A stretch of 64,000 nt of DNA, taken from Datnioides undecimradiatus. Its lineage: Eukaryota; Chordata; Actinopteri; Lobotiformes; Datnioididae. Location: positions 15,796,148-15,860,147 of the forward strand of contig WARS01000008.1 of NCBI GenBank assembly GCA_008933995.1, written 5' to 3'. Positions 1 through 32,445 of this stretch are shown here, in pieces. Position numbers and translations under genes: made by a program. The number at the start of each line of letters is the position of its first letter. Position 1 is the first letter of the stretch. The notes below the pieces were generated by a model that worked only from the letters and a program-made list of their open reading frames with translations, had not been told where the DNA came from and ran no database searches.

Positions 1-1245
1 AAATGAATGCCGTGTGTAATCATGGAGTCATTAATTAGCTTTGGCTGCATAGAGACGAATATATAAGAAGCTTTAGGAAACAAGTGTTCGCAGTGTATCC
101 GTCATCAGGAGTCTGTTACTCTTTAAAACACCGTGTTGAATCTGTTGTTGGGGGAGATCGATGCCGGCCGGCGAAGTGGGATCGGTTCAGCGGGAGCAAA
201 GTGCTCAGTCAAGGCAGCGTCGAGGCAAATCTCTGGGGAAATTTAAAGAGATTCAATTTGTGATGGAGCTGAGTGGCTTTCATGGTGCGGCTCGCAGGCA
301 CTGTGTGGCTGCTGCAGAGCCATTAACACACATTCAGCCGAGCCGGCGTATGTGGCCCGCGGAGACGACGATAAGGATGTCATCACCTGCGGAGCCGGCG
401 CTGATCAAACTTTGTCCTGTTTCTCGTCGCCGCGGCCTCCGCTGTCACCTTTTATCACGGCGCGGCGGAAATATTGCTGGAAATTGATTCGCTCGGTGTA
501 ACCGGGCGGATTCCTCCCGCCTCTCAGGCAATCACGCAGTTGATCTGAGCAATTCAGGAGGATTTAGAACTGAACTGACTCTATAAAACGACTGATTTAG
601 AGTGATGATACGTATTCATAACTGATTCCATGTAATGTGCCATAATAAATGCATAAACTAAAATAATAAAATGATAATAAACTTTACGTCTTGACGTTGT
701 TACAAAGCGAGGGAATGAATCAAACAAGGAGAAGGTTGCTGTGATGGAGACGGAGAGGGCTATTTTATTCAGGACTCACCTTCACATTAAGCAGCATCTC
801 GTAGAGCCTGACCTTTCAATGACTGCAGGTACTCGATAGCTTATCGACAAACTATAAAGATATTTGATTGGAGAAATAATTGCCCTCCGGGCAGCTCATT
901 AATCACTTAAACCCGATCAAATGCATTATTTGTGAGTGCGCGCTCTTGTGTCGTGGGTTTGTACCGGGGTTGTAAAAAGCATTTCGTGCACTGAAATGTA
1001 ATTCGGTCTGACTTGTATTGTTTCATACAGGAAAACACAAGGCTGCGTGTAGTGCAGTAACATAACGAGACAGTCAGAGTTTGTGACGTGCGGCTGGACG
1101 CAGAACATTTAAAATCAAGGTTTTCGTTGATGCCGAAGATCAGAAACAGTTTGCAAGACGGCACTTAGGCTGCAATCTGTGATGTTAATGCTTAAAACTA
1201 TTGATTTGTTCAAGTGTTTATGCGCTGTGCTGTTTGTCTCCCCAG
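1..1245 (+). other. pde2a intron (no exon seen)
   Basis: This stretch ends at the TCCCCAG acceptor before the first recognised pde2a exon. The short reading frames here show no similarity to the GAF domains, so the preceding exon must lie further left. Confidence 0.6.
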
Positions 1246-7762
<6,517 letters not shown>

Positions 7763-8136
7763 CACCAGCGGGCGTCTGGCGGTTTCTCAGAAGTTTTCTG
7801 TGGTCCAATAAGAGGCTGAGGATACCTTTTTAGCGACCGAAGAGGGAGGGATCTCTCAGCTGTCAATCACTTAGATGCTTAGCAGGCCGTGCAGAGCGGA
7901 CAGGACAAAGTTTCAGACTAATCGAATCCGACGTGTGATTTGAAACGAGCGGATCCATCTGAGCCGGTTCGGTGATTAGATGTTGCTTGTGTTTCCAGTT
8001 CAGGAAAAGAAGCAGAAGGTGGTGACTTTTATCCTTTTTTCAGCAGCTGTACTGGAAAAATACGTTTTTACCACGAGTCACACACGAGTTCATTCATACA
8101 GTACTGATCCTGATTGTAAAAACTCACACACACGCG

Positions 8137-8177
<41 letters not shown>

Positions 8178-11100
8178 ACACATATGTACATGCGCATACT
8201 GTTTAGACACACAGCAGAGAAAAAAAAGACTACTTCGACATGTGACAGTGAGACAAAGTGCTATACTTTCTGTAAAATGTTTCATAATAGCGTATATTGA
8301 TTTAAATGGCTCCGCTTTGTTCACACACGAGCAGCCGCCACAGTCCCTCACCCGATGCTTATGAGTGCATGCTGTATGGACACCTCATGTGTTATTCCTT
8401 TTATCTTCGTCATCGTCGTTTTCACCGCGGCTCAGAAATCAGCGCAGTCCATTTTTATACCATCAGAACCGGTTTTTGTATTCAGCTTTTCAGAGTGCGT
8501 TTAATTACTTACAGCGCGTCCACCAAGATGATTTAGTTCCTTTACGCCGCGTTATTAACCCCGGCGTGTATCGGTTCATTTTACCTCATCTCTGGGGCGT
8601 TTAGGGGACAATTTGACAATCACTGATCAATGACGGAGTCACAGATCCCTCACCGTAACACCCCACTCCATGCATAAAACATTAAAAACACACACCCTGT
8701 GCATATTAAACCACGTGTCACTCCATCGAGTGTGCGTCCACACCTCAAACAGAAGCCAGTCACGACCTAAAACAGCCCCTTCATGCAGTTTTCCAGTTAC
8801 CCTTCCCTCTCCTGCGCACCCCTTGCCCCTTTCTTTTTCCTGTTTCCTTCACTGATTTCCTCATGAACCACTTTCGATCGAGAGCGGCCGAAGCCCTTTA
8901 AAAGATCCATCTCATCCGTTTGTGTAAATGTGCCGGAGGTAGAGCGCGTTACATGGCGTGTGTCACTGAGTGTGTCATATGGATCTGCCTTATTGCGCAT
9001 CTCTGCTGCCTTTCTTAGAGCTTTTAATATATGAAAAATTGAAATAAAGAGTCTGTTTAGTATGTATGTTGTATATTTGTTATAGACTTAGTTTGAGTAT
9101 CAGCGTGTTGACTGAATGATCGCCGTGCTCAGAAGATGTATATTTGTGAAATACCTGTGTGGAGACCTCAGATCTCATGTTCATTTCACTTCTTTCTATT
9201 TTAAGTTATATATAAATATATATATATACACACACACACACACAACCACCAGTGGATTTTAGGCAGACACAACAGCAGCATCTTTTCTCAGTTCTCAGTG
9301 CACTCAGAAGATGTTTTAAAGAAGGAACTAGAGATGTAGCCGTCATAGAAAAGACTCTGTCCTGAAAGCATCAGCAGCTCACAATTGCTGCATCCCAAAG
9401 GAAGTGTGTGCAGTTACGTTCTCAGATTGTGCCTCATGTTAAAAAGAAAAGAAAAGAAAAGGAACGAAACGGGGCTTTTGTGTTACGGTATGCCATATTT
9501 AGTTTTGCAATGTTTAAGGAAAATGCTGCAGGGTTTTGGGTGAGATAACCACAGAAGAGTTACGAGAAGAGGAACTTCAACTGTGCTGCGTGTGGGCTGC
9601 ATGTTGGAGGGGTGATACTGACTGGATGGATGGACGGACGAGTGGGTGTGTAGATGAGAGACAGAGAGAGAGAGAGAGAGATGAGCGGAGGTAGATTGTT
9701 TAAGATCTAGAGAGACGTGTTTGGTACAGCCAGTCCTCACAAGGGCCGGTGTTGATAACAGCGATGCAGACCTCAAGTGATCCCCCTTGAATTTCTTCAA
9801 TTACGCCCCCTTTCATACAGCCCTGATTATACTGGTGAAGGTAGATGAAAGCAAAAAATAAAAAATAAAATAAACATGGCAAGATATGTCAGATATATGA
9901 TTTTTCTTTTGAGAGGGTCTTGGGGGGGGTGCTTTGGGGAGGAAGGTTAATTGGTTAGCAAAGTGGTTTGATGTATGTTTTATACCTACATTGGGATATG
10001 CATTAGCCTGACTGGATGAAATCGTTTGATCTGCCTTGGTCTGCGTTCATGGACTGAATATTATTATTTGTGTGTGTGTGTGTGTGTGTGTGCGTGCGTG
10101 CTAAATTTCTTAAAGGGCATACCGTGTTTGTAGAAGAGCCTCTCCCTCCTTCTCTCTCCAGCTCTCTCTCTTCCCTCACACGTTGGGTTTCCCCGTGTCT
10201 ATGATTTTCAAACCACTGTTTCATAATGTACCTGCCTTTTTCATGTGCAATATGAAGTGTCTGCCTCCGTGACGTTGCATAGATTCCTATGTAAATACCT
10301 ATGCCTCTTGTTAAATTATTGCTTTAGTTCTGAGTTCCCGAAGGCATTTGAGTGTTAAATCACGATGTTTCCATTCAAAAAATAAAATCCTGTGATGGTT
10401 TAAATCCTAAAAATGCTTTTGAGAGTTCAGATCTATAGGAGAGTTTTCTATACTGAGTGTGTATCTGTCCCTTTATGTTTGTTGTAGAGAGTCAGGGCTA
10501 AATGTGCCAAGCAAACACTGTCAAACTTCCTGGTGTGAGTGGAAACCGGGCGTGCATACAATTAGTTTTTGTTCTCTGGTGTTGGGGTAAAGTCCAGGGC
10601 TGTGTCCTTATATAAAACTTTAATGACATCATGACATCATCCAGGAAGCCTGAACCCGATCTGTTTCCCCCGTCATCACCGAGCAGCAGGACTCCAGCCT
10701 GTGACGTCATTGTAACGATCGCCCGTGACATAACTGTTAAAAGTGGCAAAAATATGATTGCTGTAAATAATCAAAGTTTTAAAAAAGAAAATGTTACTTG
10801 ATTGTCTGTCTGATTATTACAATGGGAAGTATTTCAATTCTGTAATGTATTTAAAGTGGTTGCATCCTGTTTTCTTTTTTTTTTTGTCATGCCATTTTTG
10901 AACAACCCCGAGCTTAGACTTTACAGACAGAGGGGATGAAAGAAAACTATATGTGTACTTAGGATATGCATATGATATTCTACCAAGAACGAGAACCCAA
11001 ACTAATCTGAGGTGTATACATGATGCTTAAATCCAGTCATCTGTTTATTTGTTTTGTTGAGTTCTGAGTGCTGGTGGTCTTGTTCTTCTTCAGATGTAAT

Positions 11101-12600
11101 GAAAAAGGACATTTTTGACAAGACAAATGGATGAAGTTTTAATTTTTTTTTTCTTTCTCTCTTGGAATAAATCTGGTGAAAAGCTTCTCGGTTTCACTGT
11201 CTCTACACGTGCACAACACGCCGCATGCTGTCGCCTTAACATTAAAAGAGATCAGGTGACACATTCGCGCTCTGTGACACATATTTAGTCATCAACGGTG
11301 GCATCTCTGTTGATCCTGTTGGCCTAGCCCACATACTGATACTGCATAAGAATGGACAGATTAACACGCCGGGGGCCCTGGGGACAAAAGGCAACTACAC
11401 TTCACTACTCACTCCTCCCCCCAGGCAATCAGCAGTCACACTACATCCTGCATGTAGTCAGAGTGACAAGATCAAAATTTGTTTGAGCTTTAATTTAGGA
11501 TGAGGCTCCAGTGAGGACGTGCCTACTTTGCATGTTGCTAAGAGCTCCGGAGACCAACAAACTAATGTTAGATTACATGAAATGTTACTTTGTTCAGGGT
11601 GCCATCAGAGGCTGGACTAAAACATTATCTATTACCAGACACATCTGGATGTAATCAAATAACCCCAACTGAAATGTGACATATGGATCTGCCGAACTAT
11701 TAAACTATTAAACAAAATATTAAAATTAAAAGCCATCAATTTGGCATTGCATGTAAAATGAAAATGCATTTTTAAGATAACCTGTAAACTCTGTATGAAA
11801 GTGACACTTTAATCATTAATTTGATTAAGTTTTGCAGAACAATTGATGCATTTTCAATCAATAACAACATGAAATAAACTGTAACTACACCCCCTTAGAA
11901 GGAAGTGATTCCCAAACATACAGGACTATAATCTGCATTCATCCACCTGATCCAAAGACAAATCAGGCAAGAAGAGACACATATTAAAACATAAACACCA
12001 GCAAATCATCTGATCTAAAAAAAAATGTGCAGAACAATTTTACATGACAAATGTAAACAAGTGCATGATATGACAAGACTCATTCTGAATGACAACTTTA
12101 GTATTACTTTTGATTATATACTTTGATTATATATATATATCTTTAATTCATTCAAGTGAGTTTGCAGTGTTAAAATGTTCAGAGTAGAACCACTCTTAAA
12201 GCAGAGTGGCTCCTGACAACATTAGACTGTTTGTCCATATATTATGAGATAATTCTATTGAATAATGCATTGATTAGTCAATTGCATTAAGCATGCATCA
12301 AGCAGGACTTTAAATTAGTAGTTGGTGGTGGTGGATAAACACTGTGCACACAACAATATCTTATGAACTTATCAAATTGTGGATAAAATCTAAATCTGAA
12401 AAACATCTAATGACCCCTCAGGTCCACGTAAATCTAAACTGGTACACAGGGAGAAGAACTAGTAGAATAGAGACTAGTAGAGACAACTACTGCATAAAAG
12501 CTCTTATAACAACACTCCCTGATTAACTTTATGCAATATATTTGTAGTTAATCTAAATTATTCTGAGGGACAGGTGCATGTAAAGTTGGGTAAATGTTCC
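7763..12600 (+). other. pde2a 3' UTR and AT-rich intergenic DNA
   Basis: No coding exon was recognised. Candidate AATAAA poly(A) signals on the plus strand lie at 9042, 10381 and 11166. The stretch contains (CA)n at 8141-8171, a TA/CA run near 9215-9244, (GA)n at about 9660-9680 and (GT)n at 10071-10093. A TGACGTCA palindrome lies at 10702-10709 inside probable UTR. From about 11.4 to 12.55 kb the DNA is AT-rich and featureless up to the cul3 promoter. Confidence 0.5.
8141..8171. repeat. (CA)n microsatellite
   Basis: About 31 bases of pure CA in the probable pde2a 3' UTR, preceded by a less regular CA/CG stretch. Confidence 0.9.
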
Positions 12601-12852
12601 AAATTATTAATTTCTCGCGTGACTTGGAGTGCGTGAGCTCTGCGCAATGAGAACTGCAGGTAGTCCGCCATTGCTGTATGAAGAACTATCGGATTTGGCG
12701 TCGGGCTGTCAACAATAAACTTGCGGTGCCGGGACGCGGAGCTACGAGGTCGAGTGAAAGCTCGTCGGCTGCTCCATAAACCAGTAGTCACCCCCCGTCC
12801 CTTCCCCGGAGAATACTTTCATATGAATACAGAGCCAACGGACAAGGCAACC
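12600..12852 (+). promoter_or_regulatory. cul3 5' UTR / CpG-containing promoter region
   Basis: Composition changes sharply from AT-rich DNA to CpG-bearing DNA at about 12.6 kb and stays so past the start codon. A CCGCCAT element lies near 12666, of the kind often found at TATA-less housekeeping promoters. No TATA box was seen. The transcription start cannot be fixed from sequence alone. Confidence 0.4.
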
Positions 12853-24883
<12,031 letters not shown>

Positions 24884-25551
24884 AACAAGTGAATCCAATG
24901 AAAGCTAACATCGAGTTGAGAGAAACTGAGAGCCTTGGGGGTTTTTTTGTGGACTGCTATGCGTTTGAAAGAACTTGGAAGTGCTTTCATCATTGATTCT
25001 GGGAAACACTGGGAAGCTTAACTTTTCTTCCATAAAATGTGTAAAAAAAAAAAAAAAGAAAAATCATGCAACAGATGGGGAAGTTTTCTAGCAATATTAG
25101 ATTTCTTCTGCTGAGAGAAGTGAACGGAGGGGGGATCTAGTTTTGTACAAAATCATGCTTCTTGTGGCCTTTGGAGAGAATCGGGCGAGCCTGTTTGCCA
25201 GTTAACTGCGTGCTGTCGTGAGCGAGCGTACACATGTCAAAGCAAACACGCGGCTACACGGAGACCGAGAAAACATTTGAACTCACTCCCCTGTTTTAAA
25301 TGTTGATGTCAATGTGTTATGTTTGGGGGTTTTTTTGTGGCACATTGATGGCTGTGCGGGTTGACAGACGCTGTTGGCCTTTTTCCTCCCAGAGGATTTT
25401 AAATTTAAAGAAGAGGACGAAGTGTTAACTGGTACAGACCTGGTTTACAGCGGCAGTGAAATACGTTTTGAGTACTTGAGGAAAAGTGCTTAATCTATGT
25501 CGCAAATGTGTTGTTTCTTTTTCCCCGAAGTTGTTTTAACTTCTGATTTGA

Positions 25552-25557
25552 AATAAA
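25552..25557 (+). terminator. Candidate cul3 poly(A) signal AATAAA
   Basis: AATAAA about 670 bases after the cul3 stop, in a sequence without coding potential. It is a plausible 3' end of the short cul3 UTR form. Confidence 0.5.
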
Positions 25558-27340
25558 TGCACCTCACACAGCTGAAATATTTAACGCCATTTTCAATATT
25601 TTGGCCAGGTCTGTACTGGTGGGTAGAGAGATCAAGAGCTGTAGCTTCACAGCATGCTTTTATCTAAAGGATCAACGGGGGACATAAGACGCACATAAAA
25701 GCTCCATAACTGGTGTTTGGTCTCTCATGACACACTTTTCACTTCAGGCCTGCTGTACGATTGGCCGAAAAAGATTTGACTCCTCTCTTTGAATGGAAGG
25801 TTCCTCGCGGTGCAGGTTTCAAAGAGGATTTTTATTTTTATTTTTTTTTTTTTTTTTCCATTCTCGACTGCATTTTGAACGGGTGGAACCAGTCTGGCAC
25901 CATGTTCTAATGTGTACAAATTGTAAAATAATTATTGTACTCACTGCGAAGGTGGATTGTACAGGGCCTTGTTTTCATCATATTAAATGTAGAATTAAAA
26001 AAAACAAAACAAAGGGGGTGTTTTTATTTTTTTCCTCGTCTTTCATGAGAAGGCCTCGGAAAATGTCAGAAATACTTGCCTCTCTGACCATAATTAAAGC
26101 TTAATGTAAATGGTAAGCCACAGACAAAATCCCCATGCTCACACGAGGAACTTTGCCTCTGAAGTACATGGTTTACTCCGGTATTTTGAGATTCATGTGT
26201 AACTCTTCTCGCACACACACACACACACACACACAAATGTTCTGAGACATGTGGATCAACTATGTAGTCTTCAGCAACATTTGAGAGTCTGCACAAGCAC
26301 CATGAACTGTAACCTTCTGAAATTAAATCAACACCTTTAAAAAGACAAAACCTATAGACTCTAATGTTTATAGGCCTAAATGTTCAATATCGTTTAAAAC
26401 AGTGTATAATAAATTGTTTAAATACAGAATATGTAGTATAACCATGAAACTGTTGAATATCCACGTTTTAAAAACTCAGCTCATCATTATGAAACTTTAA
26501 TATTTCTGCTTTTTTACTCTTTCAGAAATGAAATAGTCTGTTAAGCCTCATTCAGACCAAGGTCTCTGCGCAGCTGCTCTTTTATTGACAGACAAAGACT
26601 CGATTAAAAGCATCGTCGTGAAGTAGAACATTAGTAGAGGGGAAAAAATGACATTGTGAATTAAAAACAGAGGGGAAAGGGTTTAAAAATAGGAACTAAT
26701 GGAACTAAAATGAATTATCGTGAACATTTTATCAGAATGAGCTGGGTCGAAAGCATTTATGGGGTTATTTTACAAAGACGTGGTTACGTTGCATATCATA
26801 CATGTATTAAATGCTGTGACAAAGGTCTCATTATTATTTCAGATGGCTGTTGTATTAAACTATACTGATTTTTGATGAACATGCAGTTTGACGGGTTAGA
26901 GAGTTTTATGGGCTTTTCACTTGGAAACCACCGGGCCTGTCAAAATGCTGTGCGCCTTAAAAGAGGGAGCTGTTCAGTAGTTTAATGCTCTTACCGAGGT
27001 TTTAACAAACAATGTCTTTAATTTTCAGGGTTTAGAGCCTCCCCTCCATACGTGCCCTGCACTTTTAAATCTGCCCTGTCCGTCTGGACCGTCTCCTTTG
27101 TCTTCTCATATTGTTAGACGGATGCCATCTGCTCCGTGTTATTATAGGCGGCTTTAGATGTAAAGCAGCCCAACTTCTGCTGGTCCCTTTCGCCCAGACT
27201 TCAGTCTTACTGACATCCTGAACACAGTCCAGCACGCGTTTCTGCAAAACTCCGCTGCGCTCGCTTCTACTTTCAGTCCTTCCCTCTTAAATGCGAGAAG
27301 AATTATCCACAGTCAGCATTTTATCATAACGGTATATGGT
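25558..27340. other. Intergenic DNA between cul3 and fam124b
   Basis: No gene was recognised. The stretch holds a T-rich run at 25835-25858, a (CA)n microsatellite at about 26213-26235, and otherwise AT-rich unique-looking DNA. Confidence 0.4.
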
Positions 27341-27347
27341 CGCCTGG

Positions 27348-27355
27348 TGACGTCA
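27348..27355. promoter_or_regulatory. Palindromic CRE (TGACGTCA) in fam124b promoter
   Basis: A perfect 8-base cAMP response element palindrome lies about 190 bases before the first candidate start codon of fam124b, in a CpG-bearing stretch (27340-27620) that looks like its promoter. CREB/ATF binding is inferred only from the match. Confidence 0.4.
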
Positions 27356-27540
27356 GCGTCCCAGCAAGAGTCTCGTTTTTGTGCGTGCGCGCGTGCCTGT
27401 GCGCTCGTGTGTGTGTGTGTGTGTGTGGAAAGAAATCAACCAGGATGCTTTTCACTCTCAGTCCGGACCGCTGCAAACACAGCTCAAACTCTGGGTGCAG
27501 GAGGGTCGACCGGATGTGAAAGGTCCCGAGTAACCGGACT

Positions 27541-30500
27541 ATGTTTCGAAGAGCGGCGGCGTTTAAGTGCGCCGACGATGAAAACGTGGACTCCGGAGCT
27601 GAAACTGCCGAGTGAGTCAACTGTTGTCTCGGTGTTAGCTGCGGGCTAACACTAGCTAGCCTGCTTCCACTCGTTAGCCGTAACCACAATGGAAATTAAC
27701 GTTATCCTAGACAGTATGCCGTGTAAGGGCTAACATTTTAAACATTAATATTAATATTTAGTAAACTTTACAGCCGTTTACCAAATATCTCTGTAACTGT
27801 TTTACATTTTGTGTTTTTGTTTTTCTCATAAATCGGCGTTTTAAAACTTGTGTTAGCTAACAACAGATAATGGGTTGTCATGGTGACCAAAGTCAGGGGG
27901 CAGGTTTCCAAACCAACAGCCGCAAGATGGAGACAGATTTTTGTCTCTCCTCCAGCCAGTCTAAACAAATAAAAGTGTTTATGAAGTAATCACTCATCTG
28001 TTTTTTGTTTTGTGTCTTGTTCAGATCTGACTGCAGCAGGATGTCATCATCTGGCAGTAAGTTTTCCTTCACTTATACAGATGTTAGCTCAGTTAGAAAT
28101 ACACAAGCTATCATGACTTTTAATCCCTACACGTCCCATAATGCAATTTGATACTTAATAAAGACCTGTCTTGTCAGTTCCCGTGCAACCAATGTGTGAT
28201 GCGGTCTTTACATATCGGAGATTTGGGGGAAAATCAAAACATGAAATGCATTCTTCAGTTTGTGTGTTTTAATTTCACTTTTCATCTGCTTAAAACTCAC
28301 GAGCATACTTCCTGACAAGAAAACTGATCTGGATGTGTAACATCAGGCCGATGCCCTTTTACCTCACTAGACATTTGTTAAGGCTTAAGTAAAAATATTC
28401 ACCTGCCTAAAATATATTTCTACACACTGTCTCTTTGACCCCAGTTGAGCTCATGACCAGCCGGGTCAGGCAGCATCGGCAGCAGCAGCTCCTGTTAATG
28501 AACTTGCACCTGCTGGCCAACCCTGGGGACTCGCTGCTGCTGCAGCACACGCTGGATCGCCTCCTCCGCTGGCTGTGCCCAAGCCTCCGCATCTTTCACG
28601 TGTCAGAGAGAGCCTCCCCACTCAGAAGTTACACCCGCCTCTGTCCTGTCGCAGGTAAACACCCGTCTCGTGTGGTCTTGCGTTTATTTACGTGCACCTT
28701 GATGAACAGTTGGGTCTCAGGTCTGAGTTTCTGTCCATTTAACCTCACAGCATATTCTGTAGGTGTCTGTAACTTACACACATGAGAAAACAACATGTTT
28801 ACAAGAATTTAAACTGTTTCAACTTCCCTTACATGTCAATAAGCCCCTTAAATGCTGCACTCTAAGCTGAATATTACATTCATTCAATGTATGGTGTAAA
28901 CATGCCATTCCAAAATGAGATCTCCTCATTAGAATTGTTTAAGAGGCTGATTAAGAATAACGCTTCACCAAAACTGTTTCAGGATACCCTTCTCTGGCTA
29001 TCACTTTCTTCCTCCATGAGGCGTACGGAGAGGAGCGAATCCTCAAAGTGCTGGACTTCTTTCAGCGTCCGCCTTGGCAGTACCACCACACCGAAAGCTG
29101 CGGCAGGAGAACCGGAGGAGGGATCCACATTACCTCCAGCAGCTCCCCGGCCAATGCCCTCATGCGGCCTTACCTCCTGCCCAGCAGAGACTTCTACAGT
29201 TTGGGTGCAGGGATGCCTGTATGGGGAGTTCGACCGGTGCACTGTGGAGGAGAAATACTGCGTGTGACACTGTACAGTGGATATGACAACTATGAGGACG
29301 CTGTTCGGCTTTATGAGACAGTGCTGCAGCGGCAGGCAGAGGAGCAGAAGACAGGCTTCTGCTGGTTCACTCTCCACACTGGTACGTCTTTGACGGGTTG
29401 AACTTTGATTTTTGCACTGTGTATATGCTAACGCAATGAAAATTAGCATTCACCTCAGCAAGTCCAGCTTTAATCACTCTCTCTTCATAACTATAAAGAA
29501 GGCAGATGGACACTGAAGTGAAACAAAATCACTGGTTTAAAATATACATTTCTTTGCTCACGTTGCAGAACAGCTTTGCACCTAGTAGCATTATCTCAAC
29601 AAGACCAAATAATCAGCAATATTCAAAATATCATTTGGAAGAAATTCCCAGAACAAGTGAAACAGCATGACGTAAAACTAATCTGCTCTATTTCTCTTGC
29701 TTTCATTTCCCCTCCCCACGCAGAGCCTGGTCTGTGCCTTCAGTTGGCTTTGAAACAGTTGTCACCAGGGGTGCGGGTGGAGCCCTGCAGCTCTGCCGTT
29801 TTGCAGTTCAGCGTGGAAGAAATTGGCCAGCTGGTCCCTCTGTTGCCCAACCCCTGCACCCCAATCAGCAGTACACGCTGGCAAACAGAAGACCTGGATG
29901 GCAACAAGGTTCTCTTCCAGGTCAGTGCGGCTTGACATACATCTAATTCCCTAAGTTTATTCTGTCCTCCAAAAGTGATGAAAGGTTTTGATGAAACAGT
30001 CAAATATGTTTCTCGTTGCCGAATGCTTTGTGTCATGGACATGATGGCTGAGTTCCTGCTGATTGACTGTTTGTTTTACATGTAGCCTAATGACTGAAGG
30101 GTTTTGATTTTATTTATTTTTTACATCCTTTAGTCTTCCACACACACAGACAGAAGGGGCAAACGCTTCCCCTTGATTTATGTCAAGTTAAATCATGAGG
30201 TTTGTCATACATCAGTGGCTGCATCAGTCTGAAGCAGTCCTTCATTTACCACTGTAAACACACAGCAGTCTGCAGGAAGGTTCCCTCTATAATCATCTCA
30301 CAACGTGCAGAGCCCAGAGAGCACGATCTTTGTTCTTTGTCCTGCTTAAACGTTATTTGTTGAGGAGGAGATTTCCGGTTGTTTGACAGTAATGAGTTTG
30401 CTTCAGATGGTGAGTAGCAGTTGTTTGTGAAATGAAGGAATGTTAATGTGTTGCCCGTCAGTTTCATGGTCATGTTTCATGTTATGTTTGACAAGCTGAT

Positions 30501-30627
30501 GATGATTTCACCTGGAATGAATCAAAAAGAAGCGTTTTACCCTTTCATGGTTACCAACAATGTAAAGAAGCACACATCAGTTATTGTGCTGCCTGCCAGA
30601 GGAAAGTTTAGCAGTGCTATATATATT

Positions 30628-30662
<35 letters not shown>

Positions 30663-32445
30663 ATAGATAATGTATTGTTTTTACCCGTATAGATGTACAA
30701 TTATGTACCAAATGATTTACTGCGTGGTCTGGTTTGGAAACTCATATGTGTTACATGTGATTGGTCACTTCTTCGCTTATATCTTAAATTCTGCTAACTG
30801 GTGCCGGTGTCTCATCACATATCTAATTTCTCAACAGTGTCAGTTTACACCAAGCTGATCAGACACAGCCCAACAAAAATGAAATCAAAAAGACATGTGG
30901 TGGCTGTTTAGGAGATCATCTCAAAGCTGTCACGGTAGCCATATGTTAGATGCGTGTATGTTAATTCTGTCAAAGTTACTTAACTTGCTTAAATCTCTGT
31001 AGCCCTGGTCTAAATCATAATCCCTGTCCTCCTGTGCTGCAGGTGAAAACCCCAGTTCAACCTCAGCGACCTCTGACCTGTGCTTTCCCGCTGACCTGCC
31101 CCAGCGTGTCTCCTCGAGGAATGCAGCTCAGGAGCTCAGGACAGGGCCACGGCCCGTCGCCCAGCAGCTTCACCTCACCCCTGTCCTGGCAAACACACAG
31201 GCAAGGTATGTACACAGAGGTAAAAACTGGGCTTAAGATGCTTTGTGCAGCCGTATCAACAGTGACTGAGTCAGCCGGGATGATCCGACTCAACTTCTGA
31301 CAGTAATGTATTTACTTTTCCCCTCGCAGATTGCCAGTGTGTTAAAGTGACCGTTCTTACGTGGGAGACTTTTTCTAGTCGTCAGCCTAACATACAAAAA
31401 TGAATCAGAGACGTGGAAAGTTTGTCCAAGAGTGTAAATTAAAAGGTATTCAGTTATTCTATATAGTATTTAAGCGTTTATTTCAACGAGACCGTTCAAA
31501 GTGCTTCACAGAGAACATGAAAGACAACATAAGAAAATAACATTTGAAAAGAAATAAAAATAAAAAGACTGACTGAATAAAATTCAGCAGCAAACACAAA
31601 AGTCTTCAGCCGTGACTTAAAAGAACCGAGAGCAGAGCTGCAGTTTTCTGGGAGCTGTTCCAGGTAGAGCATAAAAACTGAGCTCTGCTTCTCCATATTT
31701 AGTTGTGACTGTGGAAAGAGACTTGGCACTCTAAGCTGTCGTGTTCAGTGACATTTGAGAAGAGTAGCTTTCTAATTGCCCACTGTGGTGACTGTGCATG
31801 ACGTGCTTGTGAATGTGTCTTTGGTTGTCAGTGGGCCACAGGCCGCGCAGCGACCCTGTCGTGGAGAAGCTTCATGGTGGATGCTGCGGAGCAGAGAGTT
31901 TTGGATCAGGAAGCTGCTGCAGCACCCCTCCAGGCAGCTCCTGTTACTCATCCCAGCGCAGCAGTCCCGCGCTGCTCTCGAGCACTAATCACCCTGACTC
32001 TCCTCTGCGTTCCTCCATCACCCGTTCCCTCTCCCATCTCCTCCTGGAAGAGGATGAGGAGGAGCCTGAGACCAACGTAGACACAGGAGTCTCTGTCTCA
32101 CTTTGCTCTGACACCGCAGTCAAAACAATGGCTCGCTCCTCCTCCATGGACCTTTTGATGTCTTTCCGCTCTGAGAGACCTGCAGCTGTTGGGGCTTCAG
32201 CTGGTGAGGTTCTGGCCAAAGAGCTGATTGAATGTCTGCCATGGACACACACACCCCCTCAAGACCCCTCCAAGACATGGGGCTCTCCTGGTTGTACAGA
32301 TGAAGTCAGGAAGGGCTGTGGCAGCAGGACTGTGGCAACAGGACAAAGCCCCTCCAAAGGGCCCGTAGTGGAGAACAGGACTACTGCTGAGCTGCTGTCA
32401 ACACGCACAAACACTGAGGAGCCCGTCGATGAGTTTTTCATCTAA
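27541..32445 (+). CDS. fam124b: FAM124B-like protein, 7 exons, up to 561 aa
   Basis: FAM124B is a poorly understood protein; reports link it to CHD7/CHD8 chromatin complexes. Exons: 27541-27611, 28025-28056, 28445-28654, 28983-29381, 29724-29920, 31043-31205, 31832-32445, with all phases consistent. Recognised family segments are LHLLANPGDSLLLQHTLDRL, FHVSERASP, PVWGVRPVHCGGEILRVTLY, SGYDNYEDAVRLYE and PLLPNPCTPISSTRWQTED. The last two exons are Ser/Pro-rich and acidic, probably disordered, and end in DEFFI. The position directly after cul3 matches the CUL3-FAM124B neighbourhood of tetrapods, which favours B over A. The start is uncertain: 27541 gives an open frame through exons 1-2, but Met codons in exon 2 (28041) or exon 3 (28453) could equally be used, and the mammalian N terminus is shorter. 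Confidence 0.85.
30617..30662. repeat. (TA)n/(GT)n microsatellite
   Basis: An imperfect AT run merging into pure GT within fam124b intron 5. Confidence 0.85.
31480..31735. repeat. Probable dispersed repeat fragment in fam124b intron 6
   Basis: An A-rich stretch (AAATAAAAATAAAAAG-like) is followed by a segment about electrically 'unique' in composition but resembling a piece I associate with interspersed repeats in fish genomes. No terminal repeats or target duplication were identified, and the class is unknown. The assignment rests on recall of the pattern only. Confidence 0.3.

Noticed and set aside
161..487. 108-codon open frame at the left edge
   Set aside because: Arg/Ser-rich chance frame in intron-like DNA with no pde2a or other family resemblance.
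10702..10709. CRE palindrome TGACGTCA
   Set aside because: It sits in probable pde2a 3' UTR, far from any promoter; probably chance.
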